The notes under the pieces were generated by a model. It was not told the DNA's origin, ran no database searches, and worked only from the letters and a program-made list of their open reading frames with translations. Position numbers and translations under genes: made by a program. A stretch of 64,000 nucleotides of DNA from Sandaracinobacteroides sayramensis (GTDB lineage Bacteria > Pseudomonadota > Alphaproteobacteria > Sphingomonadales > Sphingomonadaceae), in NCBI RefSeq assembly GCF_022014495.1, contig NZ_JAKLSQ010000001.1, forward strand, positions 1-64,000, written 5' to 3'. Below, piece after piece: positions 29,429 to 38,280 of this stretch (position 1 is its first letter; every line of letters begins with the position of its first letter).

Positions 29429-32400
29429 ACCGCCTTCCCTTGCGCACCCTCGCGGCCCTGATGCTGAGCGCCTCTCCGCTGACGCTTTCCGGCGCCTTCG
29501 CGCAGGAGCAGGCGCATTGTGGCACCACGGAACGCCCCTGCGGCCCGTTCCACGACGACAGCTCAACGCCCCGGCGTGGGGTCGCCCCCAATCTGGAGCG
29601 CGGCGCGCCGGCCCCCACCTCGGCCTCCACCGACGATGCCTTCCGGGTGACGGTGGATGGCGAAAGCGACACGCCGGCCGACGCCGACCTGCAACGCGCG
29701 GCCGACAAGGAGCTCGCGCAATCCGGAATCCTGGTGCAGGTGACCCGGCTGGACGCGGTGCCGATGCTGAGCGTCGCCCCCGTAGTTCCCAACATCCGCC
29801 CCGGCGCGACGCTGAAGGTGGAGACGCTTACCAACTACGCCGCCTTCATCGACCGGGCCGAGCTTCGCATCTTCGGCCCCGGCGACAGCCCGGAAGGCAC
29901 GCCGCTGACGGTGGTGCCGGTGCGGCTGGGCGAGCCGACCCTCTGGACCGTGCCGGAGGAGGCAGGCGAGCGCAGCTACCGAATCCTGCTGCGCGTCTAC
30001 GACAAGGCCGGCCTCTTCGACGAGACCGCGCCCGCCGAAGTGCGGGCGACCGCCGCGCATCCGGATCGCCACGACGACGCGCGCAGCGGCCCCTCGTTCG
30101 AGAATATGCGCCTGAGGGCGAACATCCCGGTCAAGGGCACGGAAGTGACGGTGAGCGGCGGCGTCGCCGACGCCTCGGCCGAGGTTTCGGCCTTCGGCAC
30201 CCGCATCCCGGTCGATCCCGCCCGGCGCTTCGTCGGCCAGCAGATCGTGCCGGCCGGAACGAAGGAGATCGTCGTGCGCGTGGCGGAGCCGGGCGGCCCG
30301 GCGATGGACTATCGCCGCGCCTTGAACGCCCCGAACGAGGACCATTTCCTCGTCGCCATCGCCGATCTGACGGCGGGGCATCGCAGCTTCGACCGCAACC
30401 GGCAGATCCTGCAGGGCGAGGACCAGGGCGACACCCGCAAGGACTTCGTCGACGGCCGCCTCGCCTTCTATTACCGGGGCCGGCTTTCGGAGGACTGGCG
30501 GCTGACGGCCTCGGCCGACACCGGCGAGCATCCGGTTTCCGACCTGTTCGACGGCTTCCTGAAGCGCGACCCGCGCTCGCTGCTGCGCCGACTCGACCCG
30601 GAGCGGCACTATCCGGTCTATGGCGACGATTCGACCACCATCGAGGACGCGCCCACCTACGGCCGCTTCTATGTGCGGGCGGAGAGCGAGACGACCGAGG
30701 CGATGTGGGGGAATTTCCAGACCCAGCTCGCCGGCAACGAGCTGATCCGCTACCAGCGCGGCCTCTACGGGGCGCAGGCGAAGTGGCGCAACCCGGATGT
30801 GACCAGCTTCGGCGAGCGGCGGACGGACGTGACCGGCTTCGCCGCCGACCCCGGCACCATCGGCGCGCGGGAGGATTTCACCTCCACTGGCGGCTCCGTC
30901 TATTATCTGCGCAACCGCGATCTGGCGGCCGGATCGGAGCGGCTGTTCGTGGAAGTGCGCGACAAGGATTCGGGCCTCGTCCTCGAACGGCGGGAACTGA
31001 TCGCCGCGCGCGACTATGAAGTGAACTATATCCAGGGCCGGGTGATGCTGCGCGAGGCGCTGCCGCTGACCGCCGACAACAGCCTGTTCGTGCAGAACGC
31101 CTCGCTTGCCGGCAATCCCGTCTGGCTGGTCGCCACCTACGAATATGTGCCCGGCCTCACCCGGCCCGACGCGATGACGCTGGGCGGCCGGGCGCAGCAC
31201 TGGCTGACGGACAATATCCGCGTCGGCGTGACCGGCTACCATCAGGGCGAGGATCAGGCCTCGCAGGACCTTTACGGCACCGACATCCTGCTGCGCCTGC
31301 AGCCAGGCACCTGGCTGAAGGGCGAATTCGCCCATTCCAGGGGGCCGGGCACCGGCGCTTCCTGGTCGTCGACCGGCGGTTATGATTTCACGCAGATCGC
31401 CACCACCGACACCTCCGCCAACGCCTTCAACGTGGAGGGCGTCGCCGATCTCGCCGAAATCTTCGGTGGCGACGGGCAGGTCGCGGCCTATTGGAAGCGC
31501 CGCGAAGCCGGCTATTCCGGGCCGGGCGAACTGACCTTCTCCGAAGGGCTGGACCAGTTCGGCGGCAAGGCGGACGTGAAGCTGACGGACAACCTGCGGC
31601 TGCAGGCGAAAGCCGACCTGACGCAGGGTGACATCACCTCCCGCCACGCCATCGAAGGCGGGCTTCGCTACGAGCCGGTGAAGGGCTGGTTCGGCAGCGC
31701 CGGCCTCCGCTCCGACAAGCAGGAGGGGCAGGCGAGCGCCTATTCCCCCTTCCCTTCCAGCCCCGACCTCACCGGCACCCGCACCGACCTCGCCGTCAGC
31801 GCCGGCTACCGGCATGCGCCCGAAATCGCCGCGCCCGTGCAGGGCACGCCGATGCTGAAGGACCGGCCATGGTCGGCCTCGGTCTTCGGGCAGAAGACGC
31901 TCGACCGCAGCGGCGGCCGCCAGCGCAACGACCGCTATGGCGTGCAGGGCGACATGCAGGTGTCCGACCGCTTCGGCGTGCGCGGCGCCCTGTCGGACGG
32001 CGACCTCGGCTTCGGCGCCGACGCGCGGGCGACCTTCAATCGCGGCGAGCGCGGCTCGCTCTACCTCGGCTATGCGCTGGCCGCCGAAAACCCGGACTCC
32101 TTCAACAGCGGCCGCCTCGGCCGGCTGACGGCGGGTGCCCGGGAGCGGCTCAGCAGCTCCACCTCGGTCTTCGCCGAGGGCCGCTACGAGCATGGCGCCG
32201 GCCCCACAGGACTGACGCAGGCCTATGGGGTGGACTTCACGCCGCTGCCCGGCTGGACGTTCGGCGCCCGCTACGAGCGCGGGGCGCTGGCCGACGCGCT
32301 GGGCAACAACATCCGCCGCGAAGTGGTCGGCGGCACCGTCGACTATGGCAATGAGGAACTGCGCTGGGCGACGGCGGTGGAGTATCGCCGCGACGACAGC

Positions 32401-33060
32401 GACAGCCTGGGCGACCGGCACACCTATGCCACGCGCAACCAGATCACCTTCCGCGCGACGGACGCGCTGCGCCTGTTCGGGCGGGCCAATGTCTCCGTCT
32501 CGCAAGGCGACAACAGCGGCACCTCGCTGGACGCGGACTTCTACGAGTTCGTGGTGGCGGGCGCATACCGCCCGGTCGACAACGACCGGCTGAACGTGCT
32601 GGCGAAATACACCTTCCTCTACGACCTGCCCTCCCCCGCGCAGGTGGACAGCCTCGGCCTCAACCTCGACTATGCGCAGCGCAGCCATATCGTCGCGGTG
32701 GACGGCACCTATCAGCTGACGCCGCGCCTGGCGGTCGGGGCGAAGGTCGCCTATCGGCGCGGCGAGCTTCGCGCCTCCCGCGATGAGAGCGCGCAGTGGT
32801 TCGCCAGCGAGGCGACCTTCTGGGCCTTGCGCGCCGACTATCGGGTGATCGCCCGCTGGGACGTGCTGGCCGAAGTCCGCCGTCTGGCGGTGAAGGAAGC
32901 CGAGGACGCGAGGCTCGGCGCCCTCGTCGGCGTCTATCGCCATCTGGGCAACAATCTGAAGATCGGCGTCGGCTATAATTTCACCGACTATTCCGACGAC
33001 CTCTCGGACCTCAGCTATGACGACGGCGGGGTGTTCGTGAACATCATCGGGAAGTTCTAG
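29425..33060 (+). CDS. Large predicted outer-membrane beta-barrel protein, partner of the giant surface protein
   Basis: 1211 residues. Signal peptide (MNRLPLRTLAALMLSASPLT, cut after AFAQ). A polar region to about 115 follows, then Ig-like stretches: about 120-215 (WTVPEEAGERSYRILLRVYD) and about 230-295 (GTEVTVSGGVADASAEVSAF). From about 300 to the end there are many alternating strands with aromatic girdles (RLAFYYRGRLSEDWRLTASA; LRLQAKADLTQGDITSRHAI), ending in ...VNIIGKF. A C-terminal Phe is typical of BAM-inserted barrels. No TonB box or plug is recognised, and it is unlike two-partner TpsB. The start overlaps the giant gene's stop (ATGA), with AAGGGAGA upstream. It probably anchors, exports or displays the partner (inference). 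The stop TAG coincides with the left end of a dispersed repeat. Confidence 0.82.
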   Translation: MNRLPLRTLAALMLSASPLTLSGAFAQEQAHCGTTERPCGPFHDDSSTPRRGVAPNLERGAPAPTSASTDDAFRVTVDGESDTPADADLQRAADKELAQSGILVQVTRLDAVPMLSVAPVVPNIRPGATLKVETLTNYAAFIDRAELRIFGPGDSPEGTPLTVVPVRLGEPTLWTVPEEAGERSYRILLRVYDKAGLFDETAPAEVRATAAHPDRHDDARSGPSFENMRLRANIPVKGTEVTVSGGVADASAEVSAFGTRIPVDPARRFVGQQIVPAGTKEIVVRVAEPGGPAMDYRRALNAPNEDHFLVAIADLTAGHRSFDRNRQILQGEDQGDTRKDFVDGRLAFYYRGRLSEDWRLTASADTGEHPVSDLFDGFLKRDPRSLLRRLDPERHYPVYGDDSTTIEDAPTYGRFYVRAESETTEAMWGNFQTQLAGNELIRYQRGLYGAQAKWRNPDVTSFGERRTDVTGFAADPGTIGAREDFTSTGGSVYYLRNRDLAAGSERLFVEVRDKDSGLVLERRELIAARDYEVNYIQGRVMLREALPLTADNSLFVQNASLAGNPVWLVATYEYVPGLTRPDAMTLGGRAQHWLTDNIRVGVTGYHQGEDQASQDLYGTDILLRLQPGTWLKGEFAHSRGPGTGASWSSTGGYDFTQIATTDTSANAFNVEGVADLAEIFGGDGQVAAYWKRREAGYSGPGELTFSEGLDQFGGKADVKLTDNLRLQAKADLTQGDITSRHAIEGGLRYEPVKGWFGSAGLRSDKQEGQASAYSPFPSSPDLTGTRTDLAVSAGYRHAPEIAAPVQGTPMLKDRPWSASVFGQKTLDRSGGRQRNDRYGVQGDMQVSDRFGVRGALSDGDLGFGADARATFNRGERGSLYLGYALAAENPDSFNSGRLGRLTAGARERLSSSTSVFAEGRYEHGAGPTGLTQAYGVDFTPLPGWTFGARYERGALADALGNNIRREVVGGTVDYGNEELRWATAVEYRRDDSDSLGDRHTYATRNQITFRATDALRLFGRANVSVSQGDNSGTSLDADFYEFVVAGAYRPVDNDRLNVLAKYTFLYDLPSPAQVDSLGLNLDYAQRSHIVAVDGTYQLTPRLAVGAKVAYRRGELRASRDESAQWFASEATFWALRADYRVIARWDVLAEVRRLAVKEAEDARLGALVGVYRHLGNNLKIGVGYNFTDYSDDLSDLSYDDGGVFVNIIGKF

Positions 33061-33202
33061 GTCGATAACCCATTGGCGCAACGGATGTATTTTCCGTCAT
33101 CCCGGGCTTGACCCGGGATCCCGCTTCTTGCCAACGCCGGGCGAAAAGCTGGACCCCGGGTCAAGCCCGGGGTGACGAAGGGGAATAGGAGGCCCAAGCT
33201 AG
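33057..33202. repeat. Dispersed palindromic element, copy 4 (long form)
   Basis: 146 bp with the core arms at 33096 onward and ending at 33176. The ends CTAGGTCGATAACCCAT and AGGAGGCCCAAGCTAG make an imperfect inverted pair resembling copy 1. The left end provides the TAG stop of the outer-membrane protein gene. It lies between that gene and convergent tyrS. Confidence 0.78.
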
Positions 33203-33254
33203 TCACGCCCTATCCGGACGGGTTCCGGCTGGCTTGCCGGAACCCGCTCCGGGA

Positions 33255-34466
33255 TCACTTCACCAGCAGCGCGTGGCGCTTCCTGCCGAGGCTCAGCCTG
33301 GCGGGGCCGGAGATCAGATGGTTGGGGTCCGAAACGGGTTCGCCGTCCAGCCGGACAGCGTTTTCACCCAGCTTGCGCCGGGCCTCGCCCTTCGAAGCGG
33401 CAAGGCCGGTGGCGGTGAGCGCGTCGACGAGGGCGATCGGAAACGGCACCGAGACATGCGGCAGCGCCTCCCCGGCGCCGCCTTCGGCGAAGGTGGCGCG
33501 GGCGGTGGCCTCGGCGGCTTCCGCCGCATGCGCGCCGCGGCAGAGCGTGGTGGCGGCGTTGGCCAGAACGATCTTCGCGTCGTTGATTTCCGCGCCTTCC
33601 AGTCCCTCTAGCCTGGCGATCTCGTCGTCGGGCATGTCGGTGAACAGGCGCAGGAACTTGCCTACGTCGCGGTCGTCGACGTTGCGCCAGAATTGCCAAT
33701 AGTCCCAGTCGGCCAGCATGTCGGCGTTCAGCCAGACGGCGCCGGCCGCCGTCTTGCCCATTTTAGAGCCGTCGGCGTTGGTGATGAGCGGGGTGGTGAG
33801 GCCGTAAAGCTCGGCGCCGGCCACGCGGCGGCCGAGGTCGACCCCCATGGTGATATTGCCCCACTGGTCGGAGCCGCCCATCTGCATGACGCAGCCATAG
33901 CGGCGGTTCAGCTCGACGAAGTCGTAGCTCTGCAACACCATGTAATTGAATTCCAGGAAGGAAAGCGGCTGCTCTCGGTCCAGCCGCAGGCGGACGCTGT
34001 CCATCGTCAGCATGCGGTTGACGCTGAAGTGGCGGCCATAGTCGCGCAGGAACTCGACATAGTTCAGGTCCAGCAGCCAGTCGGCGTTGTCCAGCATCAT
34101 CGCATCGTTCGGGCCGTCGCCGAAGGTGAGGAAGCGCTCGAACACGCGGCGGATGCTCGCCTTGTTGGCGGCGATGGTGTCGTTGTCCAGCAACTGGCGC
34201 TGCGTGTCCTTGCCGGAAGGATCGCCGATGCGGGTGGTGCCGCCGCCCATCAGCGCGATGGGCTTGCCGCCATGCTGTTGCAGCCGGCGCAGCATCATGA
34301 TCGACATCAGATGCCCGACATGCAGCGACGGGCCGGTGAGGTCGAAGCCGATATAGGCCATGAGGCCGGGCTTCGACGCGCGCGCGTCCACCCCTTCCGC
34401 GTCGGTGATCTGGTGGATATAGCCGCGGCGTTGCAGCGTCTGCAGATAATCGGACTTGTAGGTCAT
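33255..34466 (-). CDS. tyrS: Tyrosine--tRNA ligase
   Basis: 403-residue class I synthetase (TyrRS type with S4 domain). The HIGH-like motif is in GPSLHVGHLMSIMMLRRL. The tyrosine-binding part includes YMVLQSYDFVELN and MQMGGSDQWGNITMG, and the KMSKS-like motif is DGSKMGKTAAGAVW. The C-terminal S4 RNA-binding domain covers about 340-403 (GEARRKLGENAVRLDG). ATG 34466 (MTYKSDYLQTLQRRG) was chosen since family similarity starts there; the frame is open to 34538. It is divergent from anmK with only about 25 bp between starts, so promoters must overlap. Confidence 0.96.
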   Translation of the reverse strand: MTYKSDYLQTLQRRGYIHQITDAEGVDARASKPGLMAYIGFDLTGPSLHVGHLMSIMMLRRLQQHGGKPIALMGGGTTRIGDPSGKDTQRQLLDNDTIAANKASIRRVFERFLTFGDGPNDAMMLDNADWLLDLNYVEFLRDYGRHFSVNRMLTMDSVRLRLDREQPLSFLEFNYMVLQSYDFVELNRRYGCVMQMGGSDQWGNITMGVDLGRRVAGAELYGLTTPLITNADGSKMGKTAAGAVWLNADMLADWDYWQFWRNVDDRDVGKFLRLFTDMPDDEIARLEGLEGAEINDAKIVLANAATTLCRGAHAAEAAEATARATFAEGGAGEALPHVSVPFPIALVDALTATGLAASKGEARRKLGENAVRLDGEPVSDPNHLISGPARLSLGRKRHALLVK

Positions 34467-34491
34467 GGCGACGGGCGGTCTAAAGAAAGCC

Positions 34492-35610
34492 ATGGGCGAT
34501 GGAAAGCGGCATCTCGTCATAGGCTTCATGTCGGGCACGTCGGCGGACGGCGTGGACGCGGCGCTGCTGGAGACGGACGGGGAAGCGGAAATCCGCGCCC
34601 TCGCCTTCGCCGACCGCCCCTACAACGATGCGGAGCGTGGCCTGATCCGGGCCGCATCGCAGCGGGCGCTGGAGATGCAGGCGCCGGGGACGGACCCGCT
34701 GATCGCCGAGGCCGAGGCGATTCTCACCCATGCCCACGCCGACCTGCTCGCCCGCCTGCCCGGGCAGGAACAGGCGACGCTGATCGGCTTCCATGGGCAG
34801 ACGGTGGCGCACCGCCCCCCCGGTTCCGGCCACCCGGCCGCCTTCACCTGGCAGATCGGCGACGCGGCCTTGCTGGCGCGGCTGACGGGGCGGCCGGTCG
34901 TGCACGATTTCCGCAGCGCCGATGTCGCGGCGGGCGGGCAGGGCGCGCCACTGGCGCCCGGCTACCACCGGGCGCGATTGTCAGGGCTGGATCGGGGCGT
35001 CGGCGTGCTGAATCTGGGCGGGGTGGGCAATCTCACCTGGTTCGAGAATCCAGCCGATCCGGGCGCCCGCTGGGGGGGCTTCGACACCGGGCCGGGCAAT
35101 GCCCTGATCGACGACTGGGTCGCCCACCATGGAGGCGGCCGCTTCGATGCGGGCGGGCGGCTGGCGGCGGCGGGCAAGGTAGATGAGCCGATATTGCAGC
35201 GGATGGAAGGCCTGCAATATTTCCGGACGCAAGGGCCTAAGTCGCTGGACCGGGACGATTTCTCGCTTGCGGCGGTGGCAGCCCTTTCCCCCGAGGATGG
35301 CGCGGCGACGCTGACGGCCTTCACCTCGCGGACGGTCGCGCTGGCGCTCGACAATCTGCCCGTCCGGCTCACGCGCCTGTTCGTGACCGGCGGCGGGCGC
35401 CACAATCCGACGCTGATGCACATGATCGCCAGCCGCACCGGCCTGCCCGCCGGGCCGGTGGAGGAGCTTGGCTGGAACGGCGACGCGCTGGAAGCCGAGG
35501 CCTTCGCCTGGCTCGCCGTTCGCCACCTGAAGGGCCTGCCGCTCAGCTGGCCCGAGACGACCGGGGTGCCAGCGCCGGCTGGCGGTGGCCGCCTCGTCCG
35601 CCCGTCGTGA
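34492..35610 (+). CDS. anmK: Anhydro-N-acetylmuramic acid kinase
   Basis: 372-residue enzyme that opens and phosphorylates 1,6-anhydro-MurNAc during cell-wall recycling, giving MurNAc-6-phosphate. Diagnostic motifs: VIGFMSGTSADGVDAALLET (phosphate-binding), GFHGQTVAHRPP, LNLGGVGNLTWF, GFDTGPGNALIDDW and the C-terminal VTGGGRHNPTLMHMI. ATG 34492 places the family motif at residue about 9, as usual; ATG 34465 would overlap the tyrS start. The gene stands alone, followed by a mini-palindrome copy. Confidence 0.95.
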   Translation: MGDGKRHLVIGFMSGTSADGVDAALLETDGEAEIRALAFADRPYNDAERGLIRAASQRALEMQAPGTDPLIAEAEAILTHAHADLLARLPGQEQATLIGFHGQTVAHRPPGSGHPAAFTWQIGDAALLARLTGRPVVHDFRSADVAAGGQGAPLAPGYHRARLSGLDRGVGVLNLGGVGNLTWFENPADPGARWGGFDTGPGNALIDDWVAHHGGGRFDAGGRLAAAGKVDEPILQRMEGLQYFRTQGPKSLDRDDFSLAAVAALSPEDGAATLTAFTSRTVALALDNLPVRLTRLFVTGGGRHNPTLMHMIASRTGLPAGPVEELGWNGDALEAEAFAWLAVRHLKGLPLSWPETTGVPAPAGGGRLVRPS

Positions 35611-35670
35611 CGTGAGGGGCGCCACGCACAAAAGGAAGGGTGATTGTGCGGGCGGCTATGAAACTCCCTC

Positions 35671-35697
35671 GTCACCCCGGGCTTGACCCGGGGTGAC
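35671..35697. repeat. Mini copy of the palindromic repeat core, copy 5
   Basis: 27-bp perfect palindrome GTCACCCCGGG-CTTGA-CCCGGGGTGAC, a fusion of one left and one right core end. It lies 61 bp after anmK, in position to act as a hairpin terminator, though no T-run follows. Confidence 0.75.
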
Positions 35698-35770
35698 GGT
35701 GTTGGAAATGTCCGTTCTCAGGTCGGCGAGCGCACAATTGCCGTTGGTTCGTAAACTGCATGATCGCCAA

Positions 35771-35805
35771 AGGAAAAGGCCGGGAAGGGTTTCCCCTCCC
35801 GGCCT
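35771..35805 (-). terminator. Intrinsic terminator of the urcA-family gene
   Basis: On the minus strand AGGCCGGGAGGG, loop GAAA, CCCTTCCCGGCCT (35777-35805; one mismatch) followed by TTTCCTTT. It lies 25 bp past the stop at 35830. Confidence 0.8.
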
Positions 35806-35829
35806 CTCCTTCCCTCCCGTGGAAAGGCT

Positions 35830-36165
35830 TCAGCGGCTGGCGTAGGCTTCCGCCCGGGCGCGGTTCGCCTGGATGGCGGCCGCGATCTGGGCGTCGAACT
35901 GGGCTGCGGTTTCGGTTTCGCAGCGCTCCCGCTCGGCGCGGATGGCGGAGCTTTCCAGCACCGGGTTGGTCGCGCAGATCGACTTGGCGGCGCGCACCAG
36001 ACGGCGCTGCAATTCCAGGCGCCCGTTTTCGGTTTCCAGGTTCAGGTCGCTGAACGCCACGGTGCGCACGCCTTGCGGCTGGCTGGCGGGATCGGCAGCG
36101 ATGGCCGGAAGGGTGAACAGGGCGGCCGCGGCAAGCCCTGCGGCGGCTTTCGAGAAGATAGACAT
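35830..36165 (-). CDS. UrcA family protein (exported)
   Basis: 111-residue small exported protein. Signal peptide MSIFSKAAAGLAAAALFTLP, cleaved near AIAADP. The mature part has the UrcA pattern VAFSDLNLETENGRLELQRR, VRAAKSICATNP and two cysteines that likely pair. The family is common in sphingomonads and caulobacters, and its function is unknown. ATG 36165 is preferred (GAGGGAG upstream); a TTG six bases upstream is also in frame. It has a near-consensus promoter, a structured leader of about 105 bases and a strong terminator. Confidence 0.9.
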   Translation of the reverse strand: MSIFSKAAAGLAAAALFTLPAIAADPASQPQGVRTVAFSDLNLETENGRLELQRRLVRAAKSICATNPVLESSAIRAERERCETETAAQFDAQIAAAIQANRARAEAYASR

Positions 36166-36171
36166 ACGCAA

Positions 36172-36391
36172 ACTCCCTCATGCGTCATGAAGGGGCTCCA
36201 TTGCCGGTCGTCGGATCCTCCGCCTTCCCTCGCCGTCGGCGCCGTGCCGGCCGGCAATCTTTCCCTTACAAATTGGAGATTATGTCGATGTCAGAAATAT
36301 GTCAATCGATCGTCATTAAACTGTAACTAAAATCTCTATAATATTTTTCCCGATTCGAAATACATCGATCCCATGCCTGCCTTCCAGGCGC
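36172..36391. other. Leader and promoter region of the urcA-family gene
   Basis: No gene. It holds the promoter at 36277-36305 and, within the transcribed leader, complementary arms ATTGCCGG (36200-36207) and CCGGCAAT (36251-36258) that can fold. The right part is AT-rich, with nothing else recognised. Confidence 0.6.
36277..36305 (-). promoter_or_regulatory. Promoter of the urcA-family gene
   Basis: On the minus strand a consensus TTGACA (36300-36305), exactly 17 bp, then TAATCT (36277-36282). Transcription would start near 36270, leaving a leader of about 105 bases. Confidence 0.7.
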
Positions 36392-36420
36392 AAAAAAAGC
36401 CCGAACAAGTCGGGCTTTTT
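36392..36420. terminator. Bidirectional intrinsic terminator
   Basis: AAAAAGCCCGA, loop ACAAG, TCGGGCTTTTT: a short GC stem flanked by A- and T-runs on both sides. It serves the alpha/beta hydrolase gene (minus strand, stop at 36445) and insulates the urcA promoter. Confidence 0.85.
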
Positions 36421-36444
36421 CGTTATTCCGCAACAGGATATCGA

Positions 36445-37092
36445 TCAGCGGGCGCTCATCAGCCTCCGGTCCAGATAGGCTTCCACCTTGCCCATCATCT
36501 CGTCCATCTCATGGGCAAAGAAGTGGTTGGCGTTCTCGATCTTTTCATAATCGATGGTGATGTGCTTCTGCGTCTTCAGCTTGTCGACGAGCTTCTGCAC
36601 GGCCGGCTCCGTCACCACCTCGTCCGAGGTGCCCTGCACGATGATGCCGCTGGAGGGGCAGGGCGCCAGGAAGCCGAAGTCGTAGAGATTGGCCGGCGGG
36701 GCGATGGAGATGAAGCCCTTCACCTCCGGCCGCCGCATCAGCAGCTGCATGCCGATCCAGGCGCCGAAGCTGTAGCCCGCCACCCAGGTGCCCGACGATT
36801 CGGGGTTCATCGCCTGCAGCCAGTCGAGAGCGGAAGCCGCATCGGACAATTCGCCGACCCCATTGTCGAACACCCCTTCCGAGCGGCCGACCCCCCGGAA
36901 GTTGAAGCGCAGGGTGGCGAAGCCGCGCTTCACGAACATCTGGTAAAGTGCCAGATTGATGGCGTTGTTCATGGTGCCGCCGGCCTGCGGATGGGGGTGC
37001 AGCACGATGGCGATCGGCGGGCGGGGCTTTCCGGCGGGTTGATATCGGCCTTGCAACCGGCCCTCGGGTCCGGGAAAAATCACTTCCGGCAC
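36445..37092 (-). CDS. Alpha/beta hydrolase (dienelactone-hydrolase-like)
   Basis: 215-residue cytoplasmic hydrolase. The nucleophile elbow GYSFGAW holds the Ser (about residue 107); Asp in IVQGTSDEVV and His in ENANHFF complete the triad. The N-terminal part VLHPHPQAGGTMNNAIN plus FNFRGVGRSEG matches the conserved YuxL/COG2945-type alpha/beta hydrolases of proteobacteria, whose substrate is unknown. The start is GTG at 37092. It is divergent from the cysteine desulfurase genes with 96 bp between them. Confidence 0.88.
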   Translation of the reverse strand: MPEVIFPGPEGRLQGRYQPAGKPRPPIAIVLHPHPQAGGTMNNAINLALYQMFVKRGFATLRFNFRGVGRSEGVFDNGVGELSDAASALDWLQAMNPESSGTWVAGYSFGAWIGMQLLMRRPEVKGFISIAPPANLYDFGFLAPCPSSGIIVQGTSDEVVTEPAVQKLVDKLKTQKHITIDYEKIENANHFFAHEMDEMMGKVEAYLDRRLMSAR

Positions 37093-37188
37093 GGACGTTC
37101 CTTATTCTTGCCCGGCGTCTCTTGCAGCGCCGGGTGGCATCCGGGAAAGCTGGCCTATAAGAAAGCCGGCAGGAATATTGCAAGCACC

Positions 37189-38280
37189 ATGAAGGCTCCC
37201 ACTCAAATCCCGAAGGCCTATCTCGACTGGGCGGCGACCGCGCCGCTGCATCCGGCCGCGCGCACGGCAATGGCGGATGCCGCTTCGAAGCTGGAATCGG
37301 GGGCCTATGCCAACCCCTCCTCGGTGCATGCGCCGGGCCGGGCCGCGCGCCGGGCGCTGAACGCCGCGCGGGAAACCATCGCCGCCTTCCTGCGGGTGCC
37401 CGCCGACGCGCTGATCTTCACCAGCGGCGGAACCGAGGCGCTGGCGCTGGCGCTGAACGGCGCCGACGCGCGCGAACGGCTGCTGGGGACCACCGAGCAT
37501 CCGGCCGTGCTGGAAGCCGCGCCCGGGGCCATCCGCATCCCCGTGGACCGCGAAGGCCGGGCGCAACTGCCGGAAATCCCGGCAGGCGCGCTGGTGGCGA
37601 TTCAGCATGCGAACAACGAAACCGGGGTGGTGCAGGACATGGCGCGGATCGCCGAGGCCGTGCACGCTGCCGGCGCGCGGCTGCTGGCGGACTGCGTGCA
37701 GTCGGCCGGCAAGCTGCCGATTCCCCCGGCCGACTTCGTGGCGGTTTCCGGCCACAAGCTGGGCGGCCCGGCCGGGATCGGCGCGCTCGTCGTGCGCTGC
37801 AAGGACGGTTTCCGGCCGGTGCAAAGGGGGGGCGGGCAGGAGCAGGGCTGGCGCGGCGGCACGGAAAATCTGCTCGGCGCCATCGGCTGGGCGGCGGCGC
37901 TGGAATTGTGGAACGCCGAATTTCCCGCGCGGGCGGCGGCGCTGCAGCAGCGGCTGGAGACAGCGGCGGTGGAGGTGGGCGCCCGGGTGAACGGCGCGGG
38001 TGCGCCGCGCCTTCCCACCATCAGCAGCCTGCACCTGCCCGGCGTGCCGGCGGCCACGCAGTTGATGCAGCTGGACATGGCGGGCATCGCTGTTTCGCAA
38101 GGCTCCGCCTGCTCGTCCGGCACGCTCAAATCCTCGCCGACGCTGGAGGCGATGGGGCTTTTAGAGGCGGCCGGCCAGTCTCTGCGGATATCCACCGGCT
38201 GGCGCACCACCGAGGCGGAGATCGACAAATTCCTGGAAGCCTATGCGCCGCTCGCCCGGAAGGCGCGCAGTGCCGCCTGA
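37189..38280 (+). CDS. Cysteine desulfurase family protein (first of two)
   Basis: 363-residue PLP enzyme of the NifS/IscS group, which takes sulfur from cysteine for Fe-S clusters or thio-modified tRNA. Seen: KAYLDWAATAPLHPAAR, NPSSVHAPGRAARRAL, FTSGGTEALALAL, TTEHPAVLEA, IQHANNETGVVQDM, and the PLP Lys in FVAVSGHKLGGPAGIG. The persulfide loop is QGSACSSGTLKSSPTL. ATG 37189 begins right before family similarity; the longer frame is a shadow. The second desulfurase gene overlaps its 3' end. Confidence 0.93.
   Translation: MKAPTQIPKAYLDWAATAPLHPAARTAMADAASKLESGAYANPSSVHAPGRAARRALNAARETIAAFLRVPADALIFTSGGTEALALALNGADARERLLGTTEHPAVLEAAPGAIRIPVDREGRAQLPEIPAGALVAIQHANNETGVVQDMARIAEAVHAAGARLLADCVQSAGKLPIPPADFVAVSGHKLGGPAGIGALVVRCKDGFRPVQRGGGQEQGWRGGTENLLGAIGWAAALELWNAEFPARAAALQQRLETAAVEVGARVNGAGAPRLPTISSLHLPGVPAATQLMQLDMAGIAVSQGSACSSGTLKSSPTLEAMGLLEAAGQSLRISTGWRTTEAEIDKFLEAYAPLARKARSAA

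Noticed and set aside
29563-33081. Minus-strand frame of about 1172 codons opposite the outer-membrane protein gene
   Set aside because: No recognisable domains and shadow-type composition; the plus-strand frame has signal peptide and barrel features.
36373-37188. Upstream extension of the first cysteine desulfurase
   Set aside because: It is antisense to the alpha/beta hydrolase, and family similarity begins at ATG 37189.
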